Of a DNA stretch of 36,788 nucleotides, positions 15,127 to 22,706 are shown in pieces. Position numbers and translations under genes: made by a program. Position 1 is the stretch's first letter. Every line of letters starts with the position of its first letter. Below the pieces are notes generated by a model. That model was given only the letters and a program-made list of their open reading frames with translations. It was not told the DNA's origin and made no database searches. The DNA lies in the NCBI GenBank assembly GCA_017536475.1, contig JAFXHH010000020.1, forward strand, positions 1 through 36,788, read 5' to 3'. Origin of the DNA: Clostridia bacterium (GTDB taxonomy: Bacteria; Bacillota; Clostridia; Oscillospirales; CAG-272).

Positions 15127-17532
15127 ATGAAAAAATACCTTCTTGACGGAAAATGGAGAATGACGGGCAACGGCTACGACGTCGAGGGCAATATCCCCGG
15201 CTCCGTGTACTCGTTTTTATATCTCGATAACAAGCTTCTCCCCGATCCGCACTACCGCGACAACGAAAAGCTCTATATAGCGCTCGCCGAGCACGAATAT
15301 ACCTTTGAAAGATCGTTCGAGCACACTCTGACCGAGAACAAAACAAACCTCGTGTTCGAGGGCTTGGACACGCTCTGCACGGTCTATCTCAACGGAAATA
15401 AGGTTGCCGACACCGCAAATATGCACCTCAAGTATTCGTTTGACGTCACCGATATGCTCAAGGGCGGCGAAAACGTAATAAAGGTCGTCTGCCACTCGGC
15501 AACAACGTGGATGCGCGAAAAGAACAATACCTCAAGGCTCTTCGGCTCTACCGACTGTATGCAGGGCTACCCCTATCTGCGAAAGGCGCACTGTATGATG
15601 GGCTGGGATTGGGGTCCCCGTCTTCCCGACGCGGGAATTTGGCGCAGTGTATATCTTCTTGAGAAAAACAGCGCGGAAATTATCGACGTCCACATTCTGC
15701 AAAGACACGATAGCGGCAAGGTTTACCTCACGCCGAGCGTTGAAGTAAACGGAAACGCCGAGATCGAGATAATGCTGACCTCCCCCGAGGGAGAAAAGAT
15801 CACCCTCGCTCCAAATCAGGAGACCGAGATCGAAAACGCGCGCCTCTGGTGGCCAAACCGACTGGGAGCGCAGGATATGTACGGTATCCGAATCTCCTTA
15901 AAGGAAAACGGAGCCACGGTCGACGAAAGATCGATGAAGATCGGTCTGCGCGAGCTGAAGCTCGTACGAAAGCAGGACGCATACGGTGAAAGCTTTTATC
16001 ACGAGATCAACGGAGTCGATATGTTCGCGATGGGCGCTGACTATATCCCCGAGGACAACATTTTCAGCCGTATAACTCCCGAGCGCACAAAAAAACTGCT
16101 CACGCATTGTAAAAATTGCAATTTCAACGCTATCAGAGTCTGGGGCGGCGGCTATTACCCCGACGACTTCTTCTTTGAGATGTGCGACGAGCTCGGACTT
16201 GTCGTATTCTTTGATCTGATGTTCGCCTGCTCGGTCTACGATCCCGACGAGGAAATGAAGAAAAGCATTGTAGATGAGGTCTCGCAGAATCTGAAGCGCA
16301 TCCGACATCACGCCTGCCTCGGACTTGTCTGCGGCAACAACGAGATCGAATGGCACTTCCACGAATACGTCGCAATTTCGGGCAGACCCGACCGCGAGCA
16401 TCTTGAAAACGTTTACCTCGAGCTTTTCGAGGACCTCCTTCCCAAGACCGTAAGTGAGGTCGCGCCTTATATCGCATACATTCCCTCCTCTCCCACATCG
16501 ATCGGTCACTTTGCCGATCCTAACGGAGAAGGCTCGGGCGACTGTCACGATTGGGAGCCCGATTATCTCACCTGCCGCGGCAAATTCTATCGCTACGTAA
16601 GCGAATTCGGCTTCGAGTCGCTTCCCTGCCTTAAAACCGTCGAAAGCTTCACCGAGGAAAAGGACAGAAACCTCAATAGCGCAATAATGGAAAGGCATCA
16701 GAGAAGCTATGGCGGAAACGAGCTCATCCTCACTTATCTCTCAAGAAATTATCTCTATCCGAGCAGCTTTGAGACTCTGATATACGCCTCCCAGCTTTTG
16801 CAGGCAGAGGCGATCAGATACCGCGTCGAACACTGGAGAAGAAACCGCGGTCGTTGCATGGGTGCGCTTTATTGGCAGCTCAACGACATCTGGCCCGTCA
16901 CGTCTTGGGCAAGCATCGACTGTTTTGGCAGATACAAGGCCCTGCAATACGCCGCCAAGCGCTTTTTCTCCCCCGTTCTTCTCTCCTGCGAGGAGATCGG
17001 CGAGAAGCAGACAAAACGCTCTGTCAACGCCGAGGACGGCACGTACAGACAAGAAAAATCGGCTCGTCTTTGTGTAACTAACGACACAAGAAGCTCGGTT
17101 TCGGGCAAGGTGAAGTGGGAGACTCGCGACAGATACAGTAATATTCTGTCATCAGGCGAGAACGACATAACAGTAGCCCCTATGAGCGTTGCTTGGTTGC
17201 CCAAATTGGATTTCAATACTGTTGACCCTTCATCCGAGCATCTGCATTTCTCGCTTGAGACCGACGGCAAGATCATCTCCGAGGGCAGCGTGCTCTTCAC
17301 CGCACCGAAGCATCACGATTTTGCCGATCCCACTCTCAGCTACAAGGTCATCGGCGACGAGATAACCGTATACTCGACCGCTTACGCTTCAAGCGTTCAG
17401 ATAGAGTCCGAGGACGGAGACCTCTTGCTTGACGACAACTTCTTCGACATGGAAAAGGGCGAGAGAAGGGTCCGCATCCTCTCGGGCAATGCCGACAAGC
17501 TGAAGCTTCGCTCGGTATTTGATATCAAATAA
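15127..17532 (+). CDS. Beta-mannosidase (glycoside hydrolase family 2)
   Basis: The 801-residue enzyme has the GH2 layout: sugar-binding jelly-roll (about 1-180), immunoglobulin-like domain (about 185-280), TIM barrel (about 285-600) and C-terminal beta domains. MGWDWGPRLPDAGIWR (158-172) is characteristic of the beta-mannosidase branch. The acid/base is E406 in VCGNNEIEWHF and the nucleophile E493 in YVSEFGFESLP. It would remove terminal beta-1,4-linked mannose from mannooligosaccharides or N-glycan cores. There is no signal peptide, so it is probably cytoplasmic and acts on imported sugars. GGAGG lies 10 nt before ATG 15127. No transporter or other glycan gene is adjacent, which leaves it an isolated sugar gene behind pheST-ynzC. 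Confidence 0.93.
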   Translation: MKKYLLDGKWRMTGNGYDVEGNIPGSVYSFLYLDNKLLPDPHYRDNEKLYIALAEHEYTFERSFEHTLTENKTNLVFEGLDTLCTVYLNGNKVADTANMHLKYSFDVTDMLKGGENVIKVVCHSATTWMREKNNTSRLFGSTDCMQGYPYLRKAHCMMGWDWGPRLPDAGIWRSVYLLEKNSAEIIDVHILQRHDSGKVYLTPSVEVNGNAEIEIMLTSPEGEKITLAPNQETEIENARLWWPNRLGAQDMYGIRISLKENGATVDERSMKIGLRELKLVRKQDAYGESFYHEINGVDMFAMGADYIPEDNIFSRITPERTKKLLTHCKNCNFNAIRVWGGGYYPDDFFFEMCDELGLVVFFDLMFACSVYDPDEEMKKSIVDEVSQNLKRIRHHACLGLVCGNNEIEWHFHEYVAISGRPDREHLENVYLELFEDLLPKTVSEVAPYIAYIPSSPTSIGHFADPNGEGSGDCHDWEPDYLTCRGKFYRYVSEFGFESLPCLKTVESFTEEKDRNLNSAIMERHQRSYGGNELILTYLSRNYLYPSSFETLIYASQLLQAEAIRYRVEHWRRNRGRCMGALYWQLNDIWPVTSWASIDCFGRYKALQYAAKRFFSPVLLSCEEIGEKQTKRSVNAEDGTYRQEKSARLCVTNDTRSSVSGKVKWETRDRYSNILSSGENDITVAPMSVAWLPKLDFNTVDPSSEHLHFSLETDGKIISEGSVLFTAPKHHDFADPTLSYKVIGDEITVYSTAYASSVQIESEDGDLLLDDNFFDMEKGERRVRILSGNADKLKLRSVFDIK

Positions 17533-17535
17533 CCC

Positions 17536-17575
17536 TATCCGTCCGTCAAGGTTTTTGACGGGCGGATATTTTTTG
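17536..17575 (+). terminator. Rho-independent terminator after the beta-mannosidase
   Basis: The stem ATCCGTCCGTCAA / TTGACGGGCGGAT has one G-U pair and is followed by ATTTTTT, shortly after the mannosidase stop. Confidence 0.9.
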
Positions 17576-17608
17576 TCTGAAAAAAATGTGAAACTACCGC
17601 CCTGTTTA

Positions 17609-17637
17609 TTGACAAATCGGCAAATTTATAGTATCAT
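17609..17637 (+). promoter_or_regulatory. Sigma-A promoter of the RNHCP-ruvX operon
   Basis: TTGACA (17609-17614) and TATCAT (17632-17637) are 17 bp apart. The next start codon is about 200 nt downstream, which leaves a long leader containing the remnant reading frame below. Confidence 0.75.
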
Positions 17638-17682
17638 ATAATTGTTCGGGCAGCAAGCATCAAAAAATTTCGCTTTGAATAG

Positions 17683-17820
17683 GCTCTTGTCCGAAAACGC
17701 CACTATTTCATCAATAAATTCAAAAGTGAATATTCACTGAAATATACGCTTTATGCAGACAAGCTCTCGATAAAACTCGCCGAGGATATTCAGGCAAGAA
17801 TGTTCGAGATTGAATTTTGA
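17683..17820 (+). pseudogene. Possible remnant of a coding sequence without a start codon
   Basis: From after the TAG at 17680 to TGA 17818-17820 one frame is open for 45 codons and reads, in part, KYTLYADKLSIKLAEDIQ and ARMFEIEF. The last ~25 codons use the GC-rich local codon style (AAG CTC TCG, CTC GCC GAG). There is no ATG, GTG or TTG at its start and no RBS. It could be the degraded 3' end of a gene. I recognise no family. It could also be chance. Confidence 0.3.
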
Positions 17821-17842
17821 CAGACTTTTTAAAAAGGAAAAT

Positions 17843-18172
17843 ATGGAACAAAAAAGATTTACAAAAAACGACAACGGATTTATATGCGCGCACTGCGGTA
17901 AGCAGGTCGAGCCTCTCGGCTACACCTCGCGCAACCACTGCCCCTTTTGTCTGTGGTCGCTCCACGTTGACATCAACCCCGGAGACCGCGCCTGCGAGTG
18001 CAGAGCTCCAATGGAGCCCGTCAAGGTGGTCACCGACCCGCGCAAGGGCTACATAATACTGCACAAATGCACGGGCTGCGGAGAGATACACAGAAACAAG
18101 GCGGCGCACGAGGCAAAGGTGCAGCCCGACAATCTGAAGCTTCTTATCAAGCTGACCTCAGTAGAATTATAA
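17843..18172 (+). CDS. RNHCP domain zinc-ribbon-like protein
   Basis: The 109-residue protein contains an opening CxxC (CAHCGK), then SRNHCPFCLWSLHVD, PGDRACECRAPM and LHKCTGCGEIHRNKA. These spaced Cys pairs and the R-N-H-C-P core are the RNHCP domain. Its function is unknown; the four Cys pairs suggest bound zinc and perhaps nucleic-acid binding. ATG 17843 has AAAAGGA about 7 nt upstream; an in-frame start 33 nt earlier lacks an RBS and overlaps the remnant frame. ruvX starts 14 nt after its stop, so the two are co-transcribed. Confidence 0.88.
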   Translation: MEQKRFTKNDNGFICAHCGKQVEPLGYTSRNHCPFCLWSLHVDINPGDRACECRAPMEPVKVVTDPRKGYIILHKCTGCGEIHRNKAAHEAKVQPDNLKLLIKLTSVEL

Positions 18173-18186
18173 AAAGGAAATTAATA

Positions 18187-18663
18187 ATGCAAAGACTTCT
18201 TAACACACAAGGCAAGCTGCTCGGCATAGATTTTGGCGACAAGAGAACGGGACTTGCCGTAAGCGACCCCCAACGCATTATTGCCTCGGGGCTCTATCAG
18301 ATAAGCGTCGGCGGAATGCAAAGAACTGCGGCGAAGATCGCAGAGATAATTAAAGAAGAAAATATAAACGGCGGTATAGTGGTCGGTCTCCCGATCAATA
18401 TGGACGGCTCACATGGACCGCGCGCCGAGCACGCCGAAAAGTTCGCGAGAATACTCGGTGAGATGCTTGCCGAGGACGAAAGCACCGCAAAGCTGCCGAT
18501 AGTTATGCTCGACGAGCGCATGACGACGATGGTAGCGGCAAGATATCTCAACGAGACCGACACCAGAGGTGCGAAGCGCAAGCAGGTCATCGACACACTT
18601 TCCGCGCAGATAATCCTGCAAAATGCGCTCGATAGGCTGAAAAATATGGCACAACCTCTGTAG
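18187..18663 (+). CDS. ruvX: Pre-16S rRNA nuclease / putative Holliday junction resolvase YqgF
   Basis: The 158-residue RNase H-fold protein shows the YqgF landmarks: GIDFGDKRTGLAVSD (13-27, catalytic D15), VVGLPINMDGS in the middle, MLDERMTT near residue 109 and a late D in VIDTLSAQIILQ. The family was first named a Holliday junction resolvase; in E. coli it matures the 5' end of 16S rRNA. AAAAGGA lies 9 nt before ATG 18187. It follows the RNHCP gene and precedes a membrane-anchored hypothetical by 14 nt, so these three form an operon. Confidence 0.92.
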   Translation: MQRLLNTQGKLLGIDFGDKRTGLAVSDPQRIIASGLYQISVGGMQRTAAKIAEIIKEENINGGIVVGLPINMDGSHGPRAEHAEKFARILGEMLAEDESTAKLPIVMLDERMTTMVAARYLNETDTRGAKRKQVIDTLSAQIILQNALDRLKNMAQPL

Positions 18664-18677
18664 AAAGGATATAAACT

Positions 18678-19400
18678 ATGGCAAAAGGAAGATACGGATG
18701 GCGAATAGCAGGGTTCATCTTCAAAGCGCTATGCGGACTTATCATAGCGCTGGTGATAGGACTTCTCGCTTGGCGAATAATTGACCGAAGCATTACGCCG
18801 AAGCAGGTCAAAACTATAATACCGAATCACAAGCTCTGCGAGGTATATGAAAAGAACAACGGCAAGCTTACCCTCTACACTCAAAAGCAAAACGAATATA
18901 CTCAAGAGGACCACAACTACGGCTATTTTGCCAACGCGGGTGCGGTCTTTATCGACGAAGCTGATCAGATCCAGTTCATTCTGCGATATAACAAAAGCAC
19001 GCTTGAGCACGTAGCCGAGGATTTTAAGCTTTCCGAGGTTCCCTCAAGAGAAGAAAATATTTTCGACGTGAGTCTGGTCATTATGTACGACCTGACGCCC
19101 GAAAACGATAAGGACAACGACGGCAAGACTCCCGAAGCGGTCGAATACGTCAGAGTATCACCCTCGGGCGAGGAGCTTTCCTATCAGAAAACGCTTTACA
19201 ACTATCACAAATACGTGTTTGACGGCGTAGAGGTGGACAAGAGCGTTCTTGCCATATACGTTGACATATACTACGTCGGCGAGATCGATTACAACGAAAG
19301 ATCGCTCGGCACTCTGCTGATATACTACTACACTTATCCCACAAAGGAATATACGCTTACCAAGAACGATATAAAGGCGATTGATGATTTCGCAAAATAG
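18678..19400 (+). CDS. Hypothetical membrane-anchored protein
   Basis: The 240-residue protein has one hydrophobic helix near the N-terminus (about 10-35, FIFKALCGLIIALVIGLL) behind basic residues, so the ~200-residue remainder is probably outside the membrane. The outer part is rich in Tyr, Asp and Glu with beta-strand-like stretches and an Asp-rich loop (ENDKDNDGKTPE) that might bind a cation. I do not recognise a family. AAAGGA lies 9 nt before ATG 18678. It is the last member of the RNHCP-ruvX operon. Confidence 0.75.
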   Translation: MAKGRYGWRIAGFIFKALCGLIIALVIGLLAWRIIDRSITPKQVKTIIPNHKLCEVYEKNNGKLTLYTQKQNEYTQEDHNYGYFANAGAVFIDEADQIQFILRYNKSTLEHVAEDFKLSEVPSREENIFDVSLVIMYDLTPENDKDNDGKTPEAVEYVRVSPSGEELSYQKTLYNYHKYVFDGVEVDKSVLAIYVDIYYVGEIDYNERSLGTLLIYYYTYPTKEYTLTKNDIKAIDDFAK

Positions 19401-19477
19401 AATTTTATGCTGAAGATGTAACCTTTTCCGAATAATGACGACTTATCTTATGAAGGACAAAAAACGGGAGGTTTCTT

Positions 19478-19882
19478 ATGAAAAAAATTATAATTTTTAT
19501 TACAGCCATACTATGCCTATCCGTTTTGGCGAGCTGTGATAACCAAAGCCTTGTTAAATGTGAAAACGGTACGTACACTATCACCTTGCCCGATAGCCAA
19601 ACCGTTATCGAGGTTGACAAGCAGTATGAGGGCTATCTTTCATCCGTGACTGACGAGCTTATCGAGCAAGCCGAGGATAAAATTTCAGCCGCTATTACCA
19701 ACTACCCCGAAAATTCCGGGTACTATCTGAGTACAGATTCCGAAGGATATCTTTGCTTGTATGTGGAGGTCATACGGGATATAGACCCTCCAAACGTTGT
19801 CGTGGAAGGCGACTATACGATATCAAGCGGATGCAATATCGACCATGAGCACCTGTTTTTTAGTGAAAGAATTTCAAAATAA
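19478..19882 (+). CDS. Small hypothetical lipoprotein
   Basis: The 134-residue protein starts with a lipoprotein signal peptide (MKKIIIFITAILCLSVLASC; lipidated Cys at 20). The mature part, about 114 residues, is acidic and has no motif I recognise. GGGAGG lies 8-9 nt before the ATG. Codon use is more AT-rich than its neighbours (CTA, TTG, GTT). There is a 77-nt gap after the preceding gene with no clear promoter; a terminator follows. Confidence 0.75.
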   Translation: MKKIIIFITAILCLSVLASCDNQSLVKCENGTYTITLPDSQTVIEVDKQYEGYLSSVTDELIEQAEDKISAAITNYPENSGYYLSTDSEGYLCLYVEVIRDIDPPNVVVEGDYTISSGCNIDHEHLFFSERISK

Positions 19883-19895
19883 TAATCAACAAAAG

Positions 19896-19935
19896 AAAAA
19901 CCGCAGGATTGGAGATCCCAATCCTGCGGTTTTTT
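19896..19935. terminator. Bidirectional rho-independent terminator
   Basis: AAAAACCGCAGGATTG and its complement CAATCCTGCGGTTTTT enclose a short loop. The A and T runs flank both sides, so it serves the lipoprotein gene from the left and rsfS from the right. Confidence 0.92.
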
Positions 19936-19965
19936 TGGCGTAAACGCCGCCAAAATTATGAATAA

Positions 19966-20331
19966 TTATTCGAAATCGGTGTAGAGCTTGTCGAGGTTAT
20001 AAAACTCGCGCGCTTCTCTGTCAAACACGTGGACGATAACGCTCGCGTAGTCAAGCACTCTCCAGTTGCCGCCCTTTCCCTCTGCTCTTATGGGCTGAAC
20101 TCCCGCAAGATCGAGCTTGTACTCTACCTCGTCGGCAAGCGAGCGCACGTGGGTGCTCGTGTTACCGTTTGCAAGCACGAAGTAGTCGGCAATGATAGTC
20201 TTGTCGCCGACCTTGATTACTTTTACGTCCTTTGCCTTTTTGTTGTCAAGGACCTCGGCGATAGCTGCCGCCAGCTCCTCGGGCTCGGCTCCAACCAAGG
20301 ACTTTATTTCTTCATTTCTGATCTCTTCCAT
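19966..20331 (-). CDS. rsfS: Ribosomal silencing factor RsfS (Iojap family)
   Basis: The 121-residue protein has the RsfS core: DNKKAKDVKVIKVGDKT, then IADYFVLANGNTSTHVRSLADEV and the late GNWRVLDYASVIVHVFD with REFYNLDKLY. RsfS binds L14 on the 50S subunit and blocks joining with 30S when nutrients are short. ATG 20331 is chosen because AAAGGA lies 8 nt upstream and it gives the usual family length. It is the last gene of rdgB-yhbY-nadD-yqeK-rsfS, 17 nt after yqeK; nadD-yqeK-rsfS is a common Firmicutes order. Confidence 0.94.
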   Translation of the reverse strand: MEEIRNEEIKSLVGAEPEELAAAIAEVLDNKKAKDVKVIKVGDKTIIADYFVLANGNTSTHVRSLADEVEYKLDLAGVQPIRAEGKGGNWRVLDYASVIVHVFDREAREFYNLDKLYTDFE

Positions 20332-20348
20332 ATCTGTTCCTTTCTTTT

Positions 20349-20981
20349 TCAGCTGTTTTTCAGCTCGGAAATTATCGAATTTTTTGCTTTTATAGTACAA
20401 GAGCTGATGACCTTGCCTCTTTTGGTCAGATCCGCTATCGTGATCTCAAAAGAGTGCAAAATAACGCGGTTCAAGTGGTCTATCTGCTCTTTTTTTGACA
20501 TCTTTTCGGGTTGTGCCAAGAAAAATTCATTCCTCAACGCTACGCAATCGTCATAAGTTCTCGTTTCATCGATATAATCGGCAAGATAGATTATCTTTTC
20601 GGCAAGAGTCATATTTTCCCTGCCCATCGTGTGATATTTCACCGCGTTTATAAGCATTTCGTCGGCAAACTCGGGATATCTTTCGGGAATGACGAGCGCC
20701 GCAGTCACCGAGTGAAGCGTTGCGGGGCAATCGAGTTCCTCATTCGTCGGCTTGATGCCGTGGAGGCGGAATATCTCTATCTGCTCGCCCGTGGAAAGTT
20801 CCTTGGTCACATCGTGCAAAAGTGCCGCCGCGCGCAAAACGCTCTCATTCTCGGGGCAATATATCGCGGCTATCCTCGCCGCCATTTTCTCAACTCCGAG
20901 GGTATGCTCGAAGCGGCGCGCAGACATAGATTTGCCTACGTGCGCTCTCAAAAGGTCTATCTGCTCATCCGTATATCTCAT
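20349..20981 (-). CDS. yqeK: HD-domain phosphohydrolase YqeK (bis(5'-nucleosyl)-tetraphosphatase, symmetrical)
   Basis: The 210-residue protein has the YqeK metal ligands: H26 in RFEHTLGV, H56-D57 in ALLHDVTK, H90 in ATLHSVTA, H117 in VKYHTMG and D135 in IYLADYIDETR. Members hydrolyse Ap4A to ADP in the cytoplasm. The start overlaps the nadD stop as ATGA (20978-20981), so translation is coupled. The C-terminal ~50 residues beyond the HD domain are Lys/Ser-rich and divergent. Confidence 0.92.
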   Translation of the reverse strand: MRYTDEQIDLLRAHVGKSMSARRFEHTLGVEKMAARIAAIYCPENESVLRAAALLHDVTKELSTGEQIEIFRLHGIKPTNEELDCPATLHSVTAALVIPERYPEFADEMLINAVKYHTMGRENMTLAEKIIYLADYIDETRTYDDCVALRNEFFLAQPEKMSKKEQIDHLNRVILHSFEITIADLTKRGKVISSCTIKAKNSIISELKNS

Positions 20982-21583
20982 TTTGCGTACAGTCCCTTTT
21001 CTTTGATGTATTCGGCTACCGCGGGAGGTACAAGTCCCGTGATATCCTCTCCGTTTTTTATTTTCTCTCTTATATCACTTGACGATACGACGACGGCGGG
21101 AGCATTTATTCTGACCACGTTTTTGCCGTATTTGTTGCGATATTCGGTGATCTTTGCGACCAGCCTCTCGTCAAGCTCCGCGTCCTCTTCCCTGCGAATA
21201 TACGTGGGGTAGGCGAGCTTGAATATTTCGTCGGGGTCCTTCCATTTATCGAGCGTCAGGATCATATCGGTGCCGCAGAGCAAGAAAAGTCTGCGGTCGG
21301 TATCGGTCAGCTCACGCAACGTATCGACCGTATAGCTCTTTCCCTCTCGGCGCATCTCCATATCGCTGACTATGACGCCCTCTACGCCCTCAAAGGCAAG
21401 CTCACACATTTTGAGTCTGTCGGCGTTACTCGCGCCTCCACTCATTTGCTTGTGCGGACTGACACCCGTGGGGATCACGAAAAGCACGTCAAGCCACATC
21501 TGGCTCATAAATGCCTTTGCCGCCTCGACGTGTCCGAGATGTATCGGCGAAAACGAGCCGCCGTAAATTCCTACTCTCAGCAT
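20978..21583 (-). CDS. nadD: Nicotinate-nucleotide adenylyltransferase
   Basis: The 201-residue nucleotidyltransferase joins nicotinate mononucleotide and ATP to make deamido-NAD in NAD synthesis. It shows GIYGGSFSPIHLGH (5-18, with H15 and H18 as the catalytic HxGH), a phosphate-binding FVIPTGVSPHK, and SSSDIREKI near the C-terminus, the equivalent of ISSTxIR. The start is 1 nt after the yhbY stop and the end overlaps yqeK by 4 nt, so the genes are tightly coupled. Confidence 0.95.
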   Translation of the reverse strand: MLRVGIYGGSFSPIHLGHVEAAKAFMSQMWLDVLFVIPTGVSPHKQMSGGASNADRLKMCELAFEGVEGVIVSDMEMRREGKSYTVDTLRELTDTDRRLFLLCGTDMILTLDKWKDPDEIFKLAYPTYIRREEDAELDERLVAKITEYRNKYGKNVVRINAPAVVVSSSDIREKIKNGEDITGLVPPAVAEYIKEKGLYAK

Positions 21584-21584
21584 A

Positions 21585-21878
21585 TTATCTCGGAAGCTCT
21601 ATCGTTTTTTTGTCCTTCGACTCACGGTAGAGCACGATTTTTCTACCAACTGCGGAAACTCCCTCTGCACCGAGCGCTTCGCAAAGCTTATCAAGCGCCT
21701 CACGGGGATTTTCTCCGCTATTCTCAAGCACGGTCAGCTTAACGAGCTCACGTGCTTCAAGGGCATCGGAAACCGTTTTGATAAGATTTTCGGTAATTCC
21801 GCCCTTGCCTATCTGCATTATCGCGGGACAGGACTGACCAAGTCCGCGAAGATATGCTCTCTGTTTTGACGTTATCAT
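21585..21878 (-). CDS. yhbY: YhbY/CRM-domain RNA-binding protein
   Basis: The 97-residue protein is one CRM domain: SKQRAYLRGLGQ, then IGKGGITENLIKTVSDALEARELVK (the GxxG-like loop and helix), and VSAVGRKIVLYRES. E. coli YhbY and B. subtilis YqeI associate with pre-50S particles and RNA. ATG 21878 has AGGAG 8 nt upstream; the longer frame lacks an RBS. It is 16 nt after rdgB. Confidence 0.93.
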   Translation of the reverse strand: MITSKQRAYLRGLGQSCPAIMQIGKGGITENLIKTVSDALEARELVKLTVLENSGENPREALDKLCEALGAEGVSAVGRKIVLYRESKDKKTIELPR

Positions 21879-21894
21879 ATTTTTTCTCCTGTGA

Positions 21895-22500
21895 TCATTC
21901 GGCAAGCTCGAGCGCCTTAAGCTTTTCGGCAAACGCGGCTATCGCGTTCCCTCTGTGGCTTACCTTGTTCTTTTCTTCGGCTGTGACCTCTGCGAGAGTT
22001 TTATTAAACTCGGGGAAATAGAACAGCGGATCGTATCCAAATCCACCCTCTCCGTGTCTTTCCTTGAGTATCTCGCCCTCCACGTATCCGCAGACTACTA
22101 TCGGCTCATAGCCGTATTTCTCGGGGAAAACGCAGGCTATGCAGCAAACGAATCTCGCACTACGGTCGGTCTTGTCCTCAAGATTTTTGAGGAGAAGATC
22201 GTTATTTGCCTCGTCGTCGCCGTGCTCTCCCGCATATCTTGCGGAATATACTCCGGGCGCGCCGCCAAGTGCGTCGACCTCGAGTCCCGAATCGTCGCCG
22301 ACACCGATATATCCCGATCCTGCCGCTACTCTCGCCTTGATAAGCGCGTTATCCTCGAAGGTCTCTCCGTCCTCCTCTATCTCGCCGTAGATCCCTACGT
22401 CGTCAAGAGAAAGTATCTCGATCCCCTCAATATATTGCGAGAGCAGAGTTTGCAGCTCGGCTTTTTTCTTTTTGTTTCTTGATGCTAATACTATTTTCAT
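21895..22500 (-). CDS. rdgB: XTP/dITP diphosphatase (Ham1/RdgB)
   Basis: The 201-residue protein hydrolyses inosine and xanthosine triphosphates to keep them out of nucleic acids. Ham1 landmarks are LASRNKKKKAELQ (4-16), ETFEDNALIKA, VGDDSGLEVDALGGAPGVYSARY and GGFGYDPLFY, ending with SHRGNA. I chose ATG 22500, the normal Ham1 start; the open frame runs 12 codons further into repeat copy D. There is no visible SD before it, only an A/T stretch and the GGGGC hairpin. It leads the rdgB-yhbY-nadD-yqeK-rsfS run and is separated from ftsY by about 200 nt. Confidence 0.93.
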   Translation of the reverse strand: MKIVLASRNKKKKAELQTLLSQYIEGIEILSLDDVGIYGEIEEDGETFEDNALIKARVAAGSGYIGVGDDSGLEVDALGGAPGVYSARYAGEHGDDEANNDLLLKNLEDKTDRSARFVCCIACVFPEKYGYEPIVVCGYVEGEILKERHGEGGFGYDPLFYFPEFNKTLAEVTAEEKNKVSHRGNAIAAFAEKLKALELAE

Positions 22501-22513
22501 ATTGATTTTTATT

Positions 22514-22588
22514 TGGGGCTTTGCCCCATACCCCACTTAGAAACTTTTTAGAAAAAAGTTTCTAAGAACTTCAAAAACTTTCGATAAG
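22514..22588 (+). repeat. Dispersed palindromic repeat, copy D
   Basis: TGGGGC-TTT-GCCCCA (22514-22528), then ACCCCAC, then a 14-bp perfect A/T-rich stem (22536-22549 / 22553-22566), then ACTTCAAAAACTTTC. It aligns with reversed copy C and with the core and tail of A and B. It occupies the gap between ftsY and rdgB. The rest of the gap (22589-22706) has only a 7-bp GC hairpin (GCGAGAA-TTG-TTCTCGC on the minus strand, 22670-22690) with no T run. Confidence 0.8.
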
Positions 22589-22706
22589 TAATTGGCAAAA
22601 GAGCTATTTGCTCTCACCGTTTTAAAACCTAAACCGTCTGTATTTTAATCTATCCTTCGGGGAGTTCTTTGGAGAGCGCGAGAACAATTCTCGCTCGCGC
22701 CCCCTC

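Noticed and set aside
22622..22706. A possible small gene downstream of ftsY
   Set aside because: The only open frames are shadows of ftsY or short extensions without start and SD; the gap has just repeat D and a weak hairpin.
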